Source: Sporosarcina sp. ACRSL
Lineage (GTDB): Bacteria; Bacillota; Bacilli; Bacillales_A; Planococcaceae
DNA: 64,000 nt
Assembly (NCBI RefSeq): GCF_022346605.1
Contig: NZ_JAKRNT010000003.1
Location: 248,001-312,000, forward strand
Reading direction: 5' to 3'
This document shows, one piece after another, positions 7,025 to 14,696 of this stretch (positions are counted from its first letter, which is position 1; every line of letters starts with the position of its first letter). Under the pieces are notes generated by a model. It made no database searches and was not told the origin of the DNA. It was given only the letters and a program-made list of their open reading frames with translations. The position numbers and the translations under genes are program-made.

Positions 7025-8056
7025 TTGAAACGGTTCGCGTTATTCATGTTCCTCATTTTCTTGGCAGGTTGTTCATCAAACAGTGAAACCATTACAACGA
7101 CTTCCGTTACTGAACGATTGGCTTCAAATTTAGAGTCTCCTTGGTCCATTGCTTCGGACGGTACCCGCTTTTTCATTTCGGAACGGAATGGAGCGATTGT
7201 AAGGATTGAGGAGGATGGTCAGACAATTCGGGAGGAAGTGCATCTTTCCGAACGGCTGTCAAACGCTGCAGAAGCGGGGCTGCTCGGGTTTGTTCTTCAA
7301 GATGATTTCAATGAGTCGGGACTCGCCTATGCTTATTACACGTATGACGCAAACGGATCGCCCGTTAACCGAATTGTTACCTTGAAGTACGCTGATGGGG
7401 AATGGACGGAGACGGATATCCTTTTAGATGGGATTGAATCCGGGCGAGTCCATCATGGCGGAAGGTTGGCATTGTCCCCAGATGGAGTCCTTTTTGCAAC
7501 GATTGGTGACGGAGCCGTACCTGAAAATGCACAAAACCCCGATTTGCTCAATGGCAAGATTGTGATGCTTCAAGATGATGGAACGTTCAGCGTTGTCAGC
7601 ATGGGACATCGAAATCCTCAAGGGATTGCTTGGAGTGCGGAGGGGGAACTTTATTCTTCGGAGCATGGACCGTCCGCCAATGATGAAATTAATAAGATTG
7701 TGCAAGGCGAAAATTATGGATGGCCAGTCATTGAAGGAAATGAGAGCAAGGAAGGGATGCAACGTCCATTGCTTACATCCGGTTCCAATGAGACGTGGGC
7801 ACCGTCCGGTATGACGTTTCATAAAGGATTGCTATATGTAGCTGCACTTCGTGGCAAAGCCATACTAGTGATCGACCCGGAACGCATGGAAATAATCGAC
7901 AAAATTGAAGGATTTGGCCGTATCCGGGATGTCTACTCCGATGGCGAATCGCTGTTTTTCATAACAAACAACACGGACGGCCGGGGAAACCCATCCGAAC
8001 TGGACGATGGGTTCTTTACAATTCAATCCGAAAAAATGGTGATTATTAAAGAATAA
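7025..8056 (+). CDS. PQQ-type sugar dehydrogenase (GSDH/YliI family) lipoprotein
   Basis: A 343-residue protein starting at TTG 7025, supported by AAAGGGGAGC six to seven bases upstream. A lipoprotein signal peptide ends in the lipobox LAGC (Cys about 16), so it is anchored outside the membrane. The body is a beta-propeller of the glucose/sorbosone dehydrogenase family: LESPWSIA, NAAEAGLLGFVLQDDF, RVHHGGRLALSPDGVLFATIGDG, MGHRNPQGIAW and SSEHGPSANDEINKIVQGENYGWP all match family landmarks. It probably oxidises sugars or related aldehydes with PQQ. Whether the organism makes PQQ is unknown, so the cofactor is inferred from the family. Confidence 0.8.
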   Translation: MKRFALFMFLIFLAGCSSNSETITTTSVTERLASNLESPWSIASDGTRFFISERNGAIVRIEEDGQTIREEVHLSERLSNAAEAGLLGFVLQDDFNESGLAYAYYTYDANGSPVNRIVTLKYADGEWTETDILLDGIESGRVHHGGRLALSPDGVLFATIGDGAVPENAQNPDLLNGKIVMLQDDGTFSVVSMGHRNPQGIAWSAEGELYSSEHGPSANDEINKIVQGENYGWPVIEGNESKEGMQRPLLTSGSNETWAPSGMTFHKGLLYVAALRGKAILVIDPERMEIIDKIEGFGRIRDVYSDGESLFFITNNTDGRGNPSELDDGFFTIQSEKMVIIKE

Positions 8057-8082
8057 GGCGGGTGGTTAATCGACTTCCGCCT

Positions 8083-8478
8083 TCATCTATCAAATCCTAA
8101 AATAGGAACACGGTCTTCTAAAATCGTAACTTCCTCAATGGGAATGTCAATCCGGAACTCATCCTTGCCGGAAGGAGTTACCGCGACTTTCTTTTGCGCA
8201 AACGGGTTATTCGTCACGAGCGTCACCATACCGGTTTTCTTTTCATAACTCTCTATCGCAAATCGATAACCTGATAACATGGCATATGGGAACACTTCAT
8301 AGGCATCTTCCAGTTCATCTATGCTGACTTCCTTAAAAAAGCTGCCACTCGTGCCCATTTCAGTAAACCCCATTTCCTTATCTTCAGGTTTCTCCGATTC
8401 CAAATAATAGTTACGTCGTTGGGATACGATGGGATATTCTTTACCGTTCCAAATAGCAAAACGACCCTTTCTTATCAT
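8083..8478 (-). CDS. Hypothetical protein, beta-rich
   Basis: A 131-residue protein of unknown family with an AGGAGTTGG ribosome binding site. It is acidic and predicted mostly beta (KGRFAIWNGKEYPIVSQRRN, GMVTLVTNNPFAQKKVAVT). There is no signal peptide, membrane segment, cysteine pair or recognisable catalytic motif. It stands alone, convergent with the sugar dehydrogenase gene, with only a weak stem between. Coding is supported by the start context and by isolated single-gene spacing, not by homology I can name. Confidence 0.6.
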   Translation of the reverse strand: MIRKGRFAIWNGKEYPIVSQRRNYYLESEKPEDKEMGFTEMGTSGSFFKEVSIDELEDAYEVFPYAMLSGYRFAIESYEKKTGMVTLVTNNPFAQKKVAVTPSGKDEFRIDIPIEEVTILEDRVPILGFDR

Positions 8479-8606
8479 TCCAACTCCTCCAAAAAGTGCG
8501 TATGTATTCTACTATTATATAAATATACTATAAATCGGTAGGTTATTTTATCCAATTTTTCATCATAATTTTTAGGGACTTTCCACTCTCGCCAAGTCTT
8601 CTTGAC

Positions 8607-8632
8607 GTTTGTCTTTTTTCCCTACGGGGTAT
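8607..8632 (+). promoter_or_regulatory. SigB-type promoter of csbD
   Basis: GTTTGT-N14-GGGTAT matches the SigB consensus (GTTTAA-N12-14-GGGTAT) with a perfect -10. It lies 34 bases before the csbD ATG. CsbD is a classical SigB-controlled protein. Confidence 0.75.
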
Positions 8633-8666
8633 GGAAAAACTACTACTCTTTAAGGAGGTTTTCATT

Positions 8667-8867
8667 ATGAAAGAAAGAGGATACTCAGAAAAACTCAAAG
8701 GTACAGTGAATAAAGTCAAGGGAGAAGCAAAGGACCAATTCGGCAATGCAACAGATGATGCAATGCTGCAGGCGGAAGGCAAATTGGATAAATTGAAAGG
8801 CGAAGCGCAACAGGATATTGGTGAATTCAAGGACCGTTTCGGCAATTTCAAAAACCAACGTCGCTAA
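8667..8867 (+). CDS. csbD: CsbD-family general stress protein
   Basis: A 66-residue hydrophilic protein starting at ATG 8667 after AAGGAGG. The family repeat pattern is clear: EKLKGTVNKVKGEAKDQFGN then AEGKLDKLKGEAQQDIGEFK, two amphipathic helices. CsbD proteins are small, abundant, SigB-induced proteins of unknown molecular activity. The SigB-type promoter just upstream supports both the gene call and its regulation. Confidence 0.88.
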   Translation: MKERGYSEKLKGTVNKVKGEAKDQFGNATDDAMLQAEGKLDKLKGEAQQDIGEFKDRFGNFKNQRR

Positions 8868-8878
8868 ATAGAGAGATT

Positions 8879-9065
8879 CCCAGCCTGATTGAAAACGCTT
8901 GTCAAGGAAGGCAACCTAAGAGCGCCACGTCCTGTGGCGACGGTTGCATGACTCGACTCCTGCGAGCCCGCGCGAAGTGGAGCGAAGACGCGAATAGAAC
9001 TAAGGTTTATGAGCGGACGAGCGACACGAGCAACAACGGATGCGAGCGTTTGTCAACAGGCTGGG
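8879..9065. repeat. 187-bp structured intergenic element with imperfect terminal inverted repeats
   Basis: The left end CCCAGCCTGATTGAAAACGC and the reverse complement of the right end CCCAGCCTGTTGACAAACGC match at 9 of the first 9 positions and 16 of 20 overall. The interior carries a CGCCAC-gtcct-GTGGCG hairpin at 8923-8939 and GC-rich imperfect repeats. It has no coding capacity. It looks like a dispersed MITE-like or REP-like element of Bacillales. No clear target duplication is visible. Confidence 0.5.
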
Positions 9066-9095
9066 GCTGTCTCCTAGAAGGGGGCAGCCCCCCTC
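9063..9095. terminator. GC-rich terminator-like hairpin
   Basis: GGGGCTGTCTCC and GGGGGCAGCCCC form a strong stem directly after the inverted-repeat element, between csbD and the minus-strand small gene. Confidence 0.5.
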
Positions 9096-9097
9096 TA

Positions 9098-9298
9098 TTA
9101 TAAATTATCCGTATTGATCCGTGGGACTGTTCCGGCATTGGCATCTCTTGGCTGCAAAATGTCATCGCCTGCTAACACTTCCCCGCTCTCTGTCATTTGT
9201 GCCATGCTATCCCTCTCTGTGTCTTCAACTTCTCCAGCACCACGTCCTTCGGCTGTTCTGTCGATTTCATTCGATGCACCAACGTATCGTTTTTTCAT
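9098..9298 (-). CDS. Small hydrophilic stress-type protein, unknown
   Basis: A 66-residue, strongly hydrophilic, probably disordered protein (rich in Asp, Glu, Arg, Gly) with no membrane segment. AAAAGGAG precedes the ATG. A SigB-like promoter (GTTTAT-N12-GGGTAA) lies upstream on the same strand. It is divergent from the 75-residue protein at 9437, also behind a SigB-like site. No family is recognised, and stress induction is inferred from the promoter. Confidence 0.6.
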   Translation of the reverse strand: MKKRYVGASNEIDRTAEGRGAGEVEDTERDSMAQMTESGEVLAGDDILQPRDANAGTVPRINTDNL

Positions 9299-9333
9299 TT
9301 GTACACACTCCTTTTGTGTTTGTTTTCACTACT

Positions 9334-9357
9334 TTACCCTTAGATGAAGCTATAAAC
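9334..9357 (-). promoter_or_regulatory. SigB-like promoter of the 66-residue gene
   Basis: On the minus strand GTTTAT-N12-GGGTAA matches the SigB consensus at 5/6 and 5/6 with an allowed spacer. Confidence 0.55.
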
Positions 9358-9380
9358 ACATTTCATGAGTCACGTTCCAT

Positions 9381-9406
9381 GTTTAGGCATTGCGAATCAA
9401 GTGAAT
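9381..9406 (+). promoter_or_regulatory. Possible SigB-like promoter of the 75-residue gene
   Basis: GTTTAG-N14-GTGAAT has a good -35 and a partial -10 (4 of 6) at the standard SigB spacing, 31 bases before the start codon. Confidence 0.4.
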
Positions 9407-9436
9407 AGAATAAGTACTAGAAAGGAAGTGTTTTCA

Positions 9437-9664
9437 ATGAATAAGAAAAAACCCTTCACTTCAAATGACCGGAAAGACGCGGAAGGCAAGTTCATGGACA
9501 ACCCAGAGAATCTACCGACTGACAAGGAAAGCATCTATGATATGCACGAAGATATGCAAAATGTCGACCCAATTCCATTAGAGGATGTAAGAATGGAACA
9601 ACATGAGGAAAACCATCACCGTGAAACAAAAAGCAACTCGTCCAGTGAAGAAAAATATAAATAA
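9437..9664 (+). CDS. Small acidic hydrophilic protein, unknown
   Basis: A 75-residue protein starting at ATG 9437 after GAAAGGAAGTG. It is highly charged, with a His/Glu-rich C-terminal third (EQHEENHHRETKSNSSSEEK) and no hydrophobic segment, so it is probably disordered. It is divergent from the 66-residue gene with back-to-back SigB-like promoters, and a strong terminator follows. No family is recognised. Confidence 0.6.
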   Translation: MNKKKPFTSNDRKDAEGKFMDNPENLPTDKESIYDMHEDMQNVDPIPLEDVRMEQHEENHHRETKSNSSSEEKYK

Positions 9665-9668
9665 ACTC

Positions 9669-9710
9669 AAAAAAGTAGAGGCGGAATTTTTCCTATCCTC
9701 TACTTTTTTC
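9669..9710 (+). terminator. Terminator after the small acidic protein gene
   Basis: AAAAAAGTAGAGG and CCTCTACTTTTTT form a 13-bp stem with a terminal T run. Confidence 0.8.
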
Positions 9711-9750
9711 ATTTTATTTGTCATTGATTGTCGATATTCCCCAGGAAATG

Positions 9751-10533
9751 TCACACAAGTGTCTTTGCAGCATTTTGTTTCGACATTCTTATCCCGAATA
9801 GGACAAGGAGTATGATGAGGGCGACTGTAAGCCCGACACTCAGCCAATAATCGGATTGGTCCACTGACCCGGTAAAAGCACTCGGCGCGTACGCACTTAA
9901 TTTCCATGGTGACACTGTCCAATACGTGCCGATAAGCCCATCGATGATTTGGAAAACAAGCAGAAGCAAAATTGAAATTCCCGCAGTCCCACCAGTCGAT
10001 ATCCAAGCGCTGAATGCAAGGATAACTGTTACAGCGAAAACTAGCCATAAACTATACGTCCCTAAAAACGCAAAGACTTCCCCTGCCGCCACTGAATTAT
10101 ATAAAATTCGGATATAGTACCACGAAGCAAAAAAGCCCAACCAAACACTACCAAGTACAATTGTATTAATGACGATCCATTTACTTAAAAAATAATGGCT
10201 GAATGACATCGGCCGCACGTATAAAAGTGTCGCCGTACCGTTCTTTCGCTCGCCTGAAATCGTCCCCATGAATGCGAGGATGACAATAAGGATGCCTATC
10301 ATCTGGTATTGACCCATCAATGAAACGAAAATGTCTTCCCCTTGGAATTGTGGCCAGGTAAATTCCGCCCCTTCCGGCAAGTTGCCAATACTTTTCATGA
10401 TTTCAGGAAGATAATAGTTTGTAAGGGGCTCAATCACTCCAAATATGATAAATACGAGTGGTATCCAATACAGCTTGTAAGTGCGGAGGTTTTCCCGCCA
10501 TTCTTTTTTCAATAAAACATTGAAACTGCTCAT
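9751..10533 (-). CDS. ABC-2 type transporter permease (YxlG-like)
   Basis: A 260-residue protein with about six hydrophobic segments in NosY/ABC-2 layout: residues about 20-40, 90-110, 132-155, 165-190, 195-212 and 228-250. MGTISGERKNGTATLLYVRP is the typical ABC-2 cytoplasmic motif. Its ATG overlaps the end of the ATPase gene, so it forms the membrane half of that exporter. With a PLDc_N-type small protein upstream, the set resembles B. subtilis yxlEFG. The exported substrate is unknown. Confidence 0.8.
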   Translation of the reverse strand: MSSFNVLLKKEWRENLRTYKLYWIPLVFIIFGVIEPLTNYYLPEIMKSIGNLPEGAEFTWPQFQGEDIFVSLMGQYQMIGILIVILAFMGTISGERKNGTATLLYVRPMSFSHYFLSKWIVINTIVLGSVWLGFFASWYYIRILYNSVAAGEVFAFLGTYSLWLVFAVTVILAFSAWISTGGTAGISILLLLVFQIIDGLIGTYWTVSPWKLSAYAPSAFTGSVDQSDYWLSVGLTVALIILLVLFGIRMSKQNAAKTLV

Positions 10534-11432
10534 TCCTCCATCACCACTTTCATGAAGATATCTTCCAAACTTGCAGTCTGCAGTTCCACCTTTCGGATTG
10601 TAAGGTTTTCCGCATTCAATAATGCCAATACTTCAGGTGTACCGACCCCTTCTTTCACGGCGTCAATGGCTACTTGCTTCTTCTCCCTTTCGGCAGTCCA
10701 AGGGGACAACTCCTTGAATTTTTCCGCCTCTTCGTTTGATTCAAAATCAATAAGAATACGAGGGTTTGCGTATTTTTTCCGGATGTCGTCAAGCGATCCA
10801 TTTTCGACGAGGATGCCTTTACGAAGGAATAATAGCTGATCCGTCATCTCTTCCGCGTCATTCAAAATATGAGTTGAGTATAAAATTGTCGTTTTTTGTT
10901 GCAGTTCTTTTAATAAATTCATTACTTGCCTCCGCCCGACTGGGTCGAGCGCAGATACAGGTTCATCCAATAGAAGCAACTCCGGTTCATGAACGATCGC
11001 TTGCGCCAATCCGAGACGTTGCTTCATCCCGCCAGAAAACGTTCCGACCCTTTTCTTCATGGCGTCACCGAGACCGACAAACTCGAGCGTCTTTTTCGCT
11101 TCGATCAATGCCTGTCTCTTTTCGACGCCGCTCAAAATCGCTGCCATTTCCGTAAACTCCAGCGCTGACATCCAAGGAAAAAACTTCGGGTATTGCGGAA
11201 GGTATCCGATGGATGCACGGATATCCGGCTTCGGCTGCCCTCGGAAAAGAATCGATCCACTTGTCGGAGTGACAAGACCTGCAAGCATAGACAATGTCGT
11301 CGTCTTACCCGCCCCATTTGGCCCAATCAATGCCGTTGACGTCCCTTCCGCCAATTCGAATGTAATGTCATGAGCGGCTCTATGAGTTCCATATGTTTTT
11401 GAAAGAGAATTCACTTGCAACAGGTTAGTCAA
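10530..11432 (-). CDS. ABC transporter ATP-binding protein (YxlF-like)
   Basis: I place the start at TTG 11432, overlapping the upstream stop as TTGA. The longer frame runs through the upstream gene. The 300-residue product has Walker A (GPNGAGKTT, about 37), signature FSGGMKQRLGLAQA (about 136), Walker B ELLLLDEPVSALDP and the switch His (YSTHIL). The C-terminal ~85 residues form the usual accessory domain of drug-type ABC-2 ATPases. It energises the neighbouring permease. Confidence 0.88.
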   Translation of the reverse strand: MTNLLQVNSLSKTYGTHRAAHDITFELAEGTSTALIGPNGAGKTTTLSMLAGLVTPTSGSILFRGQPKPDIRASIGYLPQYPKFFPWMSALEFTEMAAILSGVEKRQALIEAKKTLEFVGLGDAMKKRVGTFSGGMKQRLGLAQAIVHEPELLLLDEPVSALDPVGRRQVMNLLKELQQKTTILYSTHILNDAEEMTDQLLFLRKGILVENGSLDDIRKKYANPRILIDFESNEEAEKFKELSPWTAEREKKQVAIDAVKEGVGTPEVLALLNAENLTIRKVELQTASLEDIFMKVVMEE

Positions 11433-11629
11433 TCTTGCCGCCTCCCAAAGATGAAATACAAAATCGATCCAACTAAATTGCCGAGTAAAATGATGAAAAT
11501 CCACATGATGAATGGTCCGTTTGTCCGCTGATGGCGGATGACATCGACTAAAGCGACAACCATCAGAATCATTTGGAGCACAAGTATTGGTAAAATAAGA
11601 TTCCAAGGTATGTTCTCAAGCTCAGACAT
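11429..11629 (-). CDS. PLDc_N-domain small membrane protein (YxlE-like)
   Basis: A protein of about 66 residues with two hydrophobic segments (PWNLILPILVLQMILMVVAL and MWIFIILLGNLVGSILYFIF) ending in GRRQD, the PLDc_N pattern seen in B. subtilis YxlE. In B. subtilis yxlE sits with yxlF and yxlG in the sigY operon. Here no SigY-like gene is adjacent. A GTG three codons upstream (11638) is an alternative start. It is first in a three-gene operon with overlapping junctions. Confidence 0.75.
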   Translation of the reverse strand: MSELENIPWNLILPILVLQMILMVVALVDVIRHQRTNGPFIMWIFIILLGNLVGSILYFIFGRRQD

Positions 11630-11673
11630 GCACGTCACAACCTCTCATTTGTTTGTTATACGTTTACTATAAC

Positions 11674-11704
11674 ACACTTGTTATACTTTGTATATAACAA
11701 GTGT
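11674..11704. promoter_or_regulatory. Perfect 12-bp inverted repeat operator before the yxlEFG-like operon
   Basis: ACACTTGTTATA and TATAACAAGTGT are perfect inverted repeats separated by 7 bases. On the minus strand they precede a TATAGT -10 and overlap the likely -35, so a repressor bound here would block the operon. The regulator is not encoded next to it. Confidence 0.65.
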
Positions 11705-11779
11705 AGGATTTTTTAATTCGATCATACTCTTTTAACGGATAATTTTACGCATAGGCAATTTTTAGAGTTTGATGGCTTG

Positions 11780-11821
11780 CTTTGAGCGCGGGAGGCTTCG
11801 CTTTGAAGATAGTGTCCCCGT
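11780..11821. repeat. Short 21-bp-period repeat (two degenerate units)
   Basis: CTTTGAGCGCGGGAGGCTTCG at 11780-11800 is followed at exactly 21 bp by a second CTTTGA start. The unit resembles the 21-bp units at 62427-62510. Confidence 0.45.
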
Positions 11822-11872
11822 ACTGAATCTCTCTGTCCGTGTTATACTATTGCGTGGACTGGAGGAAGTAAG

Positions 11873-12781
11873 ATGAAACAATGGATGTATCCGCTGTTCG
11901 TCATTCTCGGGGCGTGCAGTTATGGAATTCTATCAACGATTATTAAATTGGCCATTGCTGACGGGTATACAGCACCCCAAGCAGTGACAAGTCAATACTA
12001 TACAGGCTTTCTATTAGCCGTACTCATTTTTGTTTTTACCCATCGAGGTCTTCCGAAATTCGGCGGTGGCTTTACGCTTGTGTTTGCCGGTGTGTTAACG
12101 GCGATTACAGGAACAGTTTACGGGAAAGCTGTCAGTTTAATGCCCGCTTCCCTCGCTGTTGTCATGCTCTTTCAATTCACTTGGATTGGCATGCTTTTTG
12201 ATTGCATCGCTCGCCGACGACTTCCGAAGCGAGTTGAAGTCATTTCCTTATTGTTTTTATTCGGAGGCACGATTTTTGCAGCTGGTGTCATCGATGCCGA
12301 CCTGAGCGGCATTCCTTGGCAAGGATGGGCTTGGGGAATGGCTGCTGCAGTCAGTTTCTCGGCTTTCCTTATGGTGAACCAACGGCAAGTGGAAGGAATG
12401 GATACGGTCACCCGCGTGCTGTTCATGTCATTCTTCGCTGCCATCGCCATCACTTTTTTACAAGAACCGCAAATAGTCTGGGACGGTACTTTGCTAAATG
12501 GCTTATGGGTTTATGGCTTGATTTTAGGGGTGTTCGGCATTATCCTGCCGATTCTACTCTTTTCTATCGGCATTCCAAAAGTTGGAACGGGCATGGCTTC
12601 GATTTTAAGCGCGATCGAACTCCCAGTCGCTGTCACCGTTTCAATGCTTTTATTGCATGAACAAATGACTGTTTTACAGATTGCGGGCATCGTCATCATT
12701 TTGTTCGGAATGACATTGCCGAGTCTCGCCAATCGACGAATACGATTGAAAAATGAGTTGCCACATCACACGGAAAAGTGA
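11873..12781 (+). CDS. EamA/DMT-family transporter
   Basis: A 302-residue membrane protein with ten hydrophobic segments arranged as two EamA halves (about 5-130 and 155-290). The internal duplication and the short basic loops are typical of drug/metabolite transporters. GTVYGKAVSLMPASLAVVML and the late PKVGTGMASILSAIELPVAV segment are family hallmarks. It probably exports an amino acid or small metabolite. The substrate is unknown. GGAGGAAG precedes the ATG. Its stop is about 95 bases before the ECF sigma gene. Confidence 0.82.
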   Translation: MKQWMYPLFVILGACSYGILSTIIKLAIADGYTAPQAVTSQYYTGFLLAVLIFVFTHRGLPKFGGGFTLVFAGVLTAITGTVYGKAVSLMPASLAVVMLFQFTWIGMLFDCIARRRLPKRVEVISLLFLFGGTIFAAGVIDADLSGIPWQGWAWGMAAAVSFSAFLMVNQRQVEGMDTVTRVLFMSFFAAIAITFLQEPQIVWDGTLLNGLWVYGLILGVFGIILPILLFSIGIPKVGTGMASILSAIELPVAVTVSMLLLHEQMTVLQIAGIVIILFGMTLPSLANRRIRLKNELPHHTEK

Positions 12782-12876
12782 TGTGGTTTTTTTATTGCGT
12801 CGAAAACTTTTCGGCAAAGCTGAGGGTATATATAGTGAGAGCAAAAAATTTGGTTGTTCTGAAAGGAGTGTGCCGT

Positions 12877-13404
12877 GTGCAGCAGGAAAAGTGGGTTCGG
12901 AAAATACGGGCAGGCGACCAAGCTGCTTTCCGGGAGTTTTATGAAGCTTATGCGGGTGCGGCAATCCGGACGGCATGTGCAATAACCAATAACCGAGAGA
13001 TGGCGAAGGATGCCGTACAGGAAACGTTCATCCGGGTGTATCGGCAAATTGATAGCTTCAACCAAGAATTGCCTTTTGACCCTTGGTTTTATCGCATATT
13101 GACGAATGAATGTCTTCGGTTGCTGAAAAGGGAATCGCCGCTTTCCACTATTGAATCGGTTTTGAACGATCCTTCCCTTGCAGAGGAATCTTTCGATCAG
13201 TTGACGGATCTATACGATAGCATACAAGCATTGGACGATCACAATCGGATTCCCCTTATCTTGAAATATATAAAAGGATTTTCCGAAAAAGAGATTGCGG
13301 ACATTTTAGAGTTGAATTTGAACACTGTCAAGTCGCGATTATTCAAAGGAAGAATGCGGTTGAGAGAACAATTGGAGCCCACTCGAAAGGAGGATAAGTC
13401 CTGA
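12877..13404 (+). CDS. ECF-type sigma-70 family sigma factor
   Basis: GTG 12877, eight bases after GAAAGGAG, is the best start and gives 175 residues. Region 2 is at about 20-85 (DAVQETFIRVYRQIDSF, DPWFYRILTNECLRLLKR) and region 4 at about 115-165 (DHNRIPLILKYIKGFSEKEI, LNLNTVKSRLFKGRMRLRE). The stop shares one base with the start of the downstream membrane protein (TGATG), the classic sigma/anti-sigma coupling. It resembles YlaC/SigW-class factors in size. The signal sensed is unknown. Confidence 0.85.
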   Translation: MQQEKWVRKIRAGDQAAFREFYEAYAGAAIRTACAITNNREMAKDAVQETFIRVYRQIDSFNQELPFDPWFYRILTNECLRLLKRESPLSTIESVLNDPSLAEESFDQLTDLYDSIQALDDHNRIPLILKYIKGFSEKEIADILELNLNTVKSRLFKGRMRLREQLEPTRKEDKS

Positions 13405-14138
13405 TGAGCAAATTTGACGAACGGATAAAAAGAGAGCTCGAAGAAAAAACAGATGCCGATGTGCATGAACTGAAGGAAGATATTTGGAATGAAATCAACA
13501 AAGAATTATTTGAAGGAAGGCGGACTAAAATGAAGCATAAAAAACGGTGGGTTCCCGCAGTATTTATTGCAGCCGCGGCACTTGTCCTAGCATTCACGTT
13601 ACAAACGGACCCTGGGCTAGCGTTGATCAAAAGCATCAAGGACATGTTCGCCCCTGAAAAGGAGATCATCCAAAGCATTGAAGGTCAGGACGAACCGACA
13701 GAAGTCCATTTAAATGAAGGGAGAAATTCCGAGTATATCATTTATGTAGATGAGTCCCGCTACAAAATGATCAAAGGGGAAGACGCCGATGTCATTACGA
13801 CGATTGAACCTCTTCCAGAGAAATATCCGGAAGTGAGCATGGAAATTAGGCAATATCCGTCTAATAAGCCGGAAGCGCTAGTGAAGGAGATTGAGGAAGA
13901 ACTGAAAATCGACTTCCCTGATTTGCGGGATGTTGAAACCGTGTCCGAACCGGTCGAAGGCTTCTGGCTGCACGGTTTGACTGAGGTAACGTGGGACGGA
14001 AAGGTCATCGATGTGTATGTCATCAGCAATGGCAAGGATGGGAGCTTTGTCATTACGAAGAAGTATTTCCTCGAAGCGGCTGAAGGTCATGGTGCAAGGT
14101 TTTCTCATATGTTAAAGAGCTTTGAAATTATCGAATGA
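13404..14138 (+). CDS. Membrane-anchored putative anti-sigma factor
   Basis: A 244-residue protein with a charged cytoplasmic N-terminus (about 1-45), one transmembrane segment (WVPAVFIAAAALVLAFTLQ, about 48-66) and an extracytoplasmic domain of about 170 residues. The N-terminus lacks the HxxxCxxC zinc motif of ZAS anti-sigmas. Translational coupling to the ECF factor and the topology make it the likely inhibitor that senses an envelope signal. This is inference. The external domain is not a family I can name. Confidence 0.75.
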   Translation: MSKFDERIKRELEEKTDADVHELKEDIWNEINKELFEGRRTKMKHKKRWVPAVFIAAAALVLAFTLQTDPGLALIKSIKDMFAPEKEIIQSIEGQDEPTEVHLNEGRNSEYIIYVDESRYKMIKGEDADVITTIEPLPEKYPEVSMEIRQYPSNKPEALVKEIEEELKIDFPDLRDVETVSEPVEGFWLHGLTEVTWDGKVIDVYVISNGKDGSFVITKKYFLEAAEGHGARFSHMLKSFEIIE

Positions 14139-14151
14139 ACGGAATAGTGGA

Positions 14152-14187
14152 GGGGGGATTCTTTTTTCCCCTTCTTTTTTTATAGGT
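14152..14187 (+). terminator. Likely terminator after the ECF operon
   Basis: A G-rich arm (GGAGGGGGG) can pair with CCCCTTC, followed by a long T run. The stem is imperfect. Confidence 0.45.
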
Positions 14188-14272
14188 ATAAAAGTAGATT
14201 CTCCTCTCGGATGCATATGTTATAAGAATATAGGGTATAGATTGCAATAGTAAGATAGCAAGGGGGTAGCTT

Positions 14273-14632
14273 ATGGATATAATTCTGTTTGTCATCGATA
14301 CGCTGATCGTTTTATTATATATAACTCTGATCGCATTCATTACACCCATTACAATGAAATTCTTGAAGAGAAGGAACTTCGATATCTTTATTCAGTTATT
14401 GCCTGTCTGTTTCATTGTATTTGTGAGCAGCATACTCATTTCGATCGGGCTTGGCGGATTCAAAGAGATGGTATTCTTTCAGATAACAAGTATCGTTTCA
14501 TTGATTCTACTAGGGTTTTTATTGTTCCTCACCATGGCGATGCGAGTTTTGTGGAAAGACAAATATGATCGATTAGTTGAAAGGATTCTCTCCTTTCGTG
14601 AAAAAAATGAACGGAGCTTCTCACTAAAATAA
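14273..14632 (+). CDS. Small integral membrane protein, unknown
   Basis: A 119-residue protein after AAGGGGG, with three hydrophobic segments (about 4-26, 40-60 and 68-90) and a charged C-terminal tail (KDKYDRLVERILSFREKNER). No motif or family is recognised. Its stop codon lies inside the following terminator hairpin. It stands alone between the ECF operon and the AlaX gene. Confidence 0.6.
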   Translation: MDIILFVIDTLIVLLYITLIAFITPITMKFLKRRNFDIFIQLLPVCFIVFVSSILISIGLGGFKEMVFFQITSIVSLILLGFLLFLTMAMRVLWKDKYDRLVERILSFREKNERSFSLK

Positions 14633-14647
14633 GTGGGAAGCCTTTTT
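14616..14647 (+). terminator. Terminator overlapping the end of the membrane protein gene
   Basis: GCTTCTCACT and AGTGGGAAGC form a stem with a 6-base loop followed by CTTTTT. Confidence 0.8.
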
Positions 14648-14696
14648 CAATATGATGTACACTACTTGTAAACGACTTACATAAGGAGACGGTACT

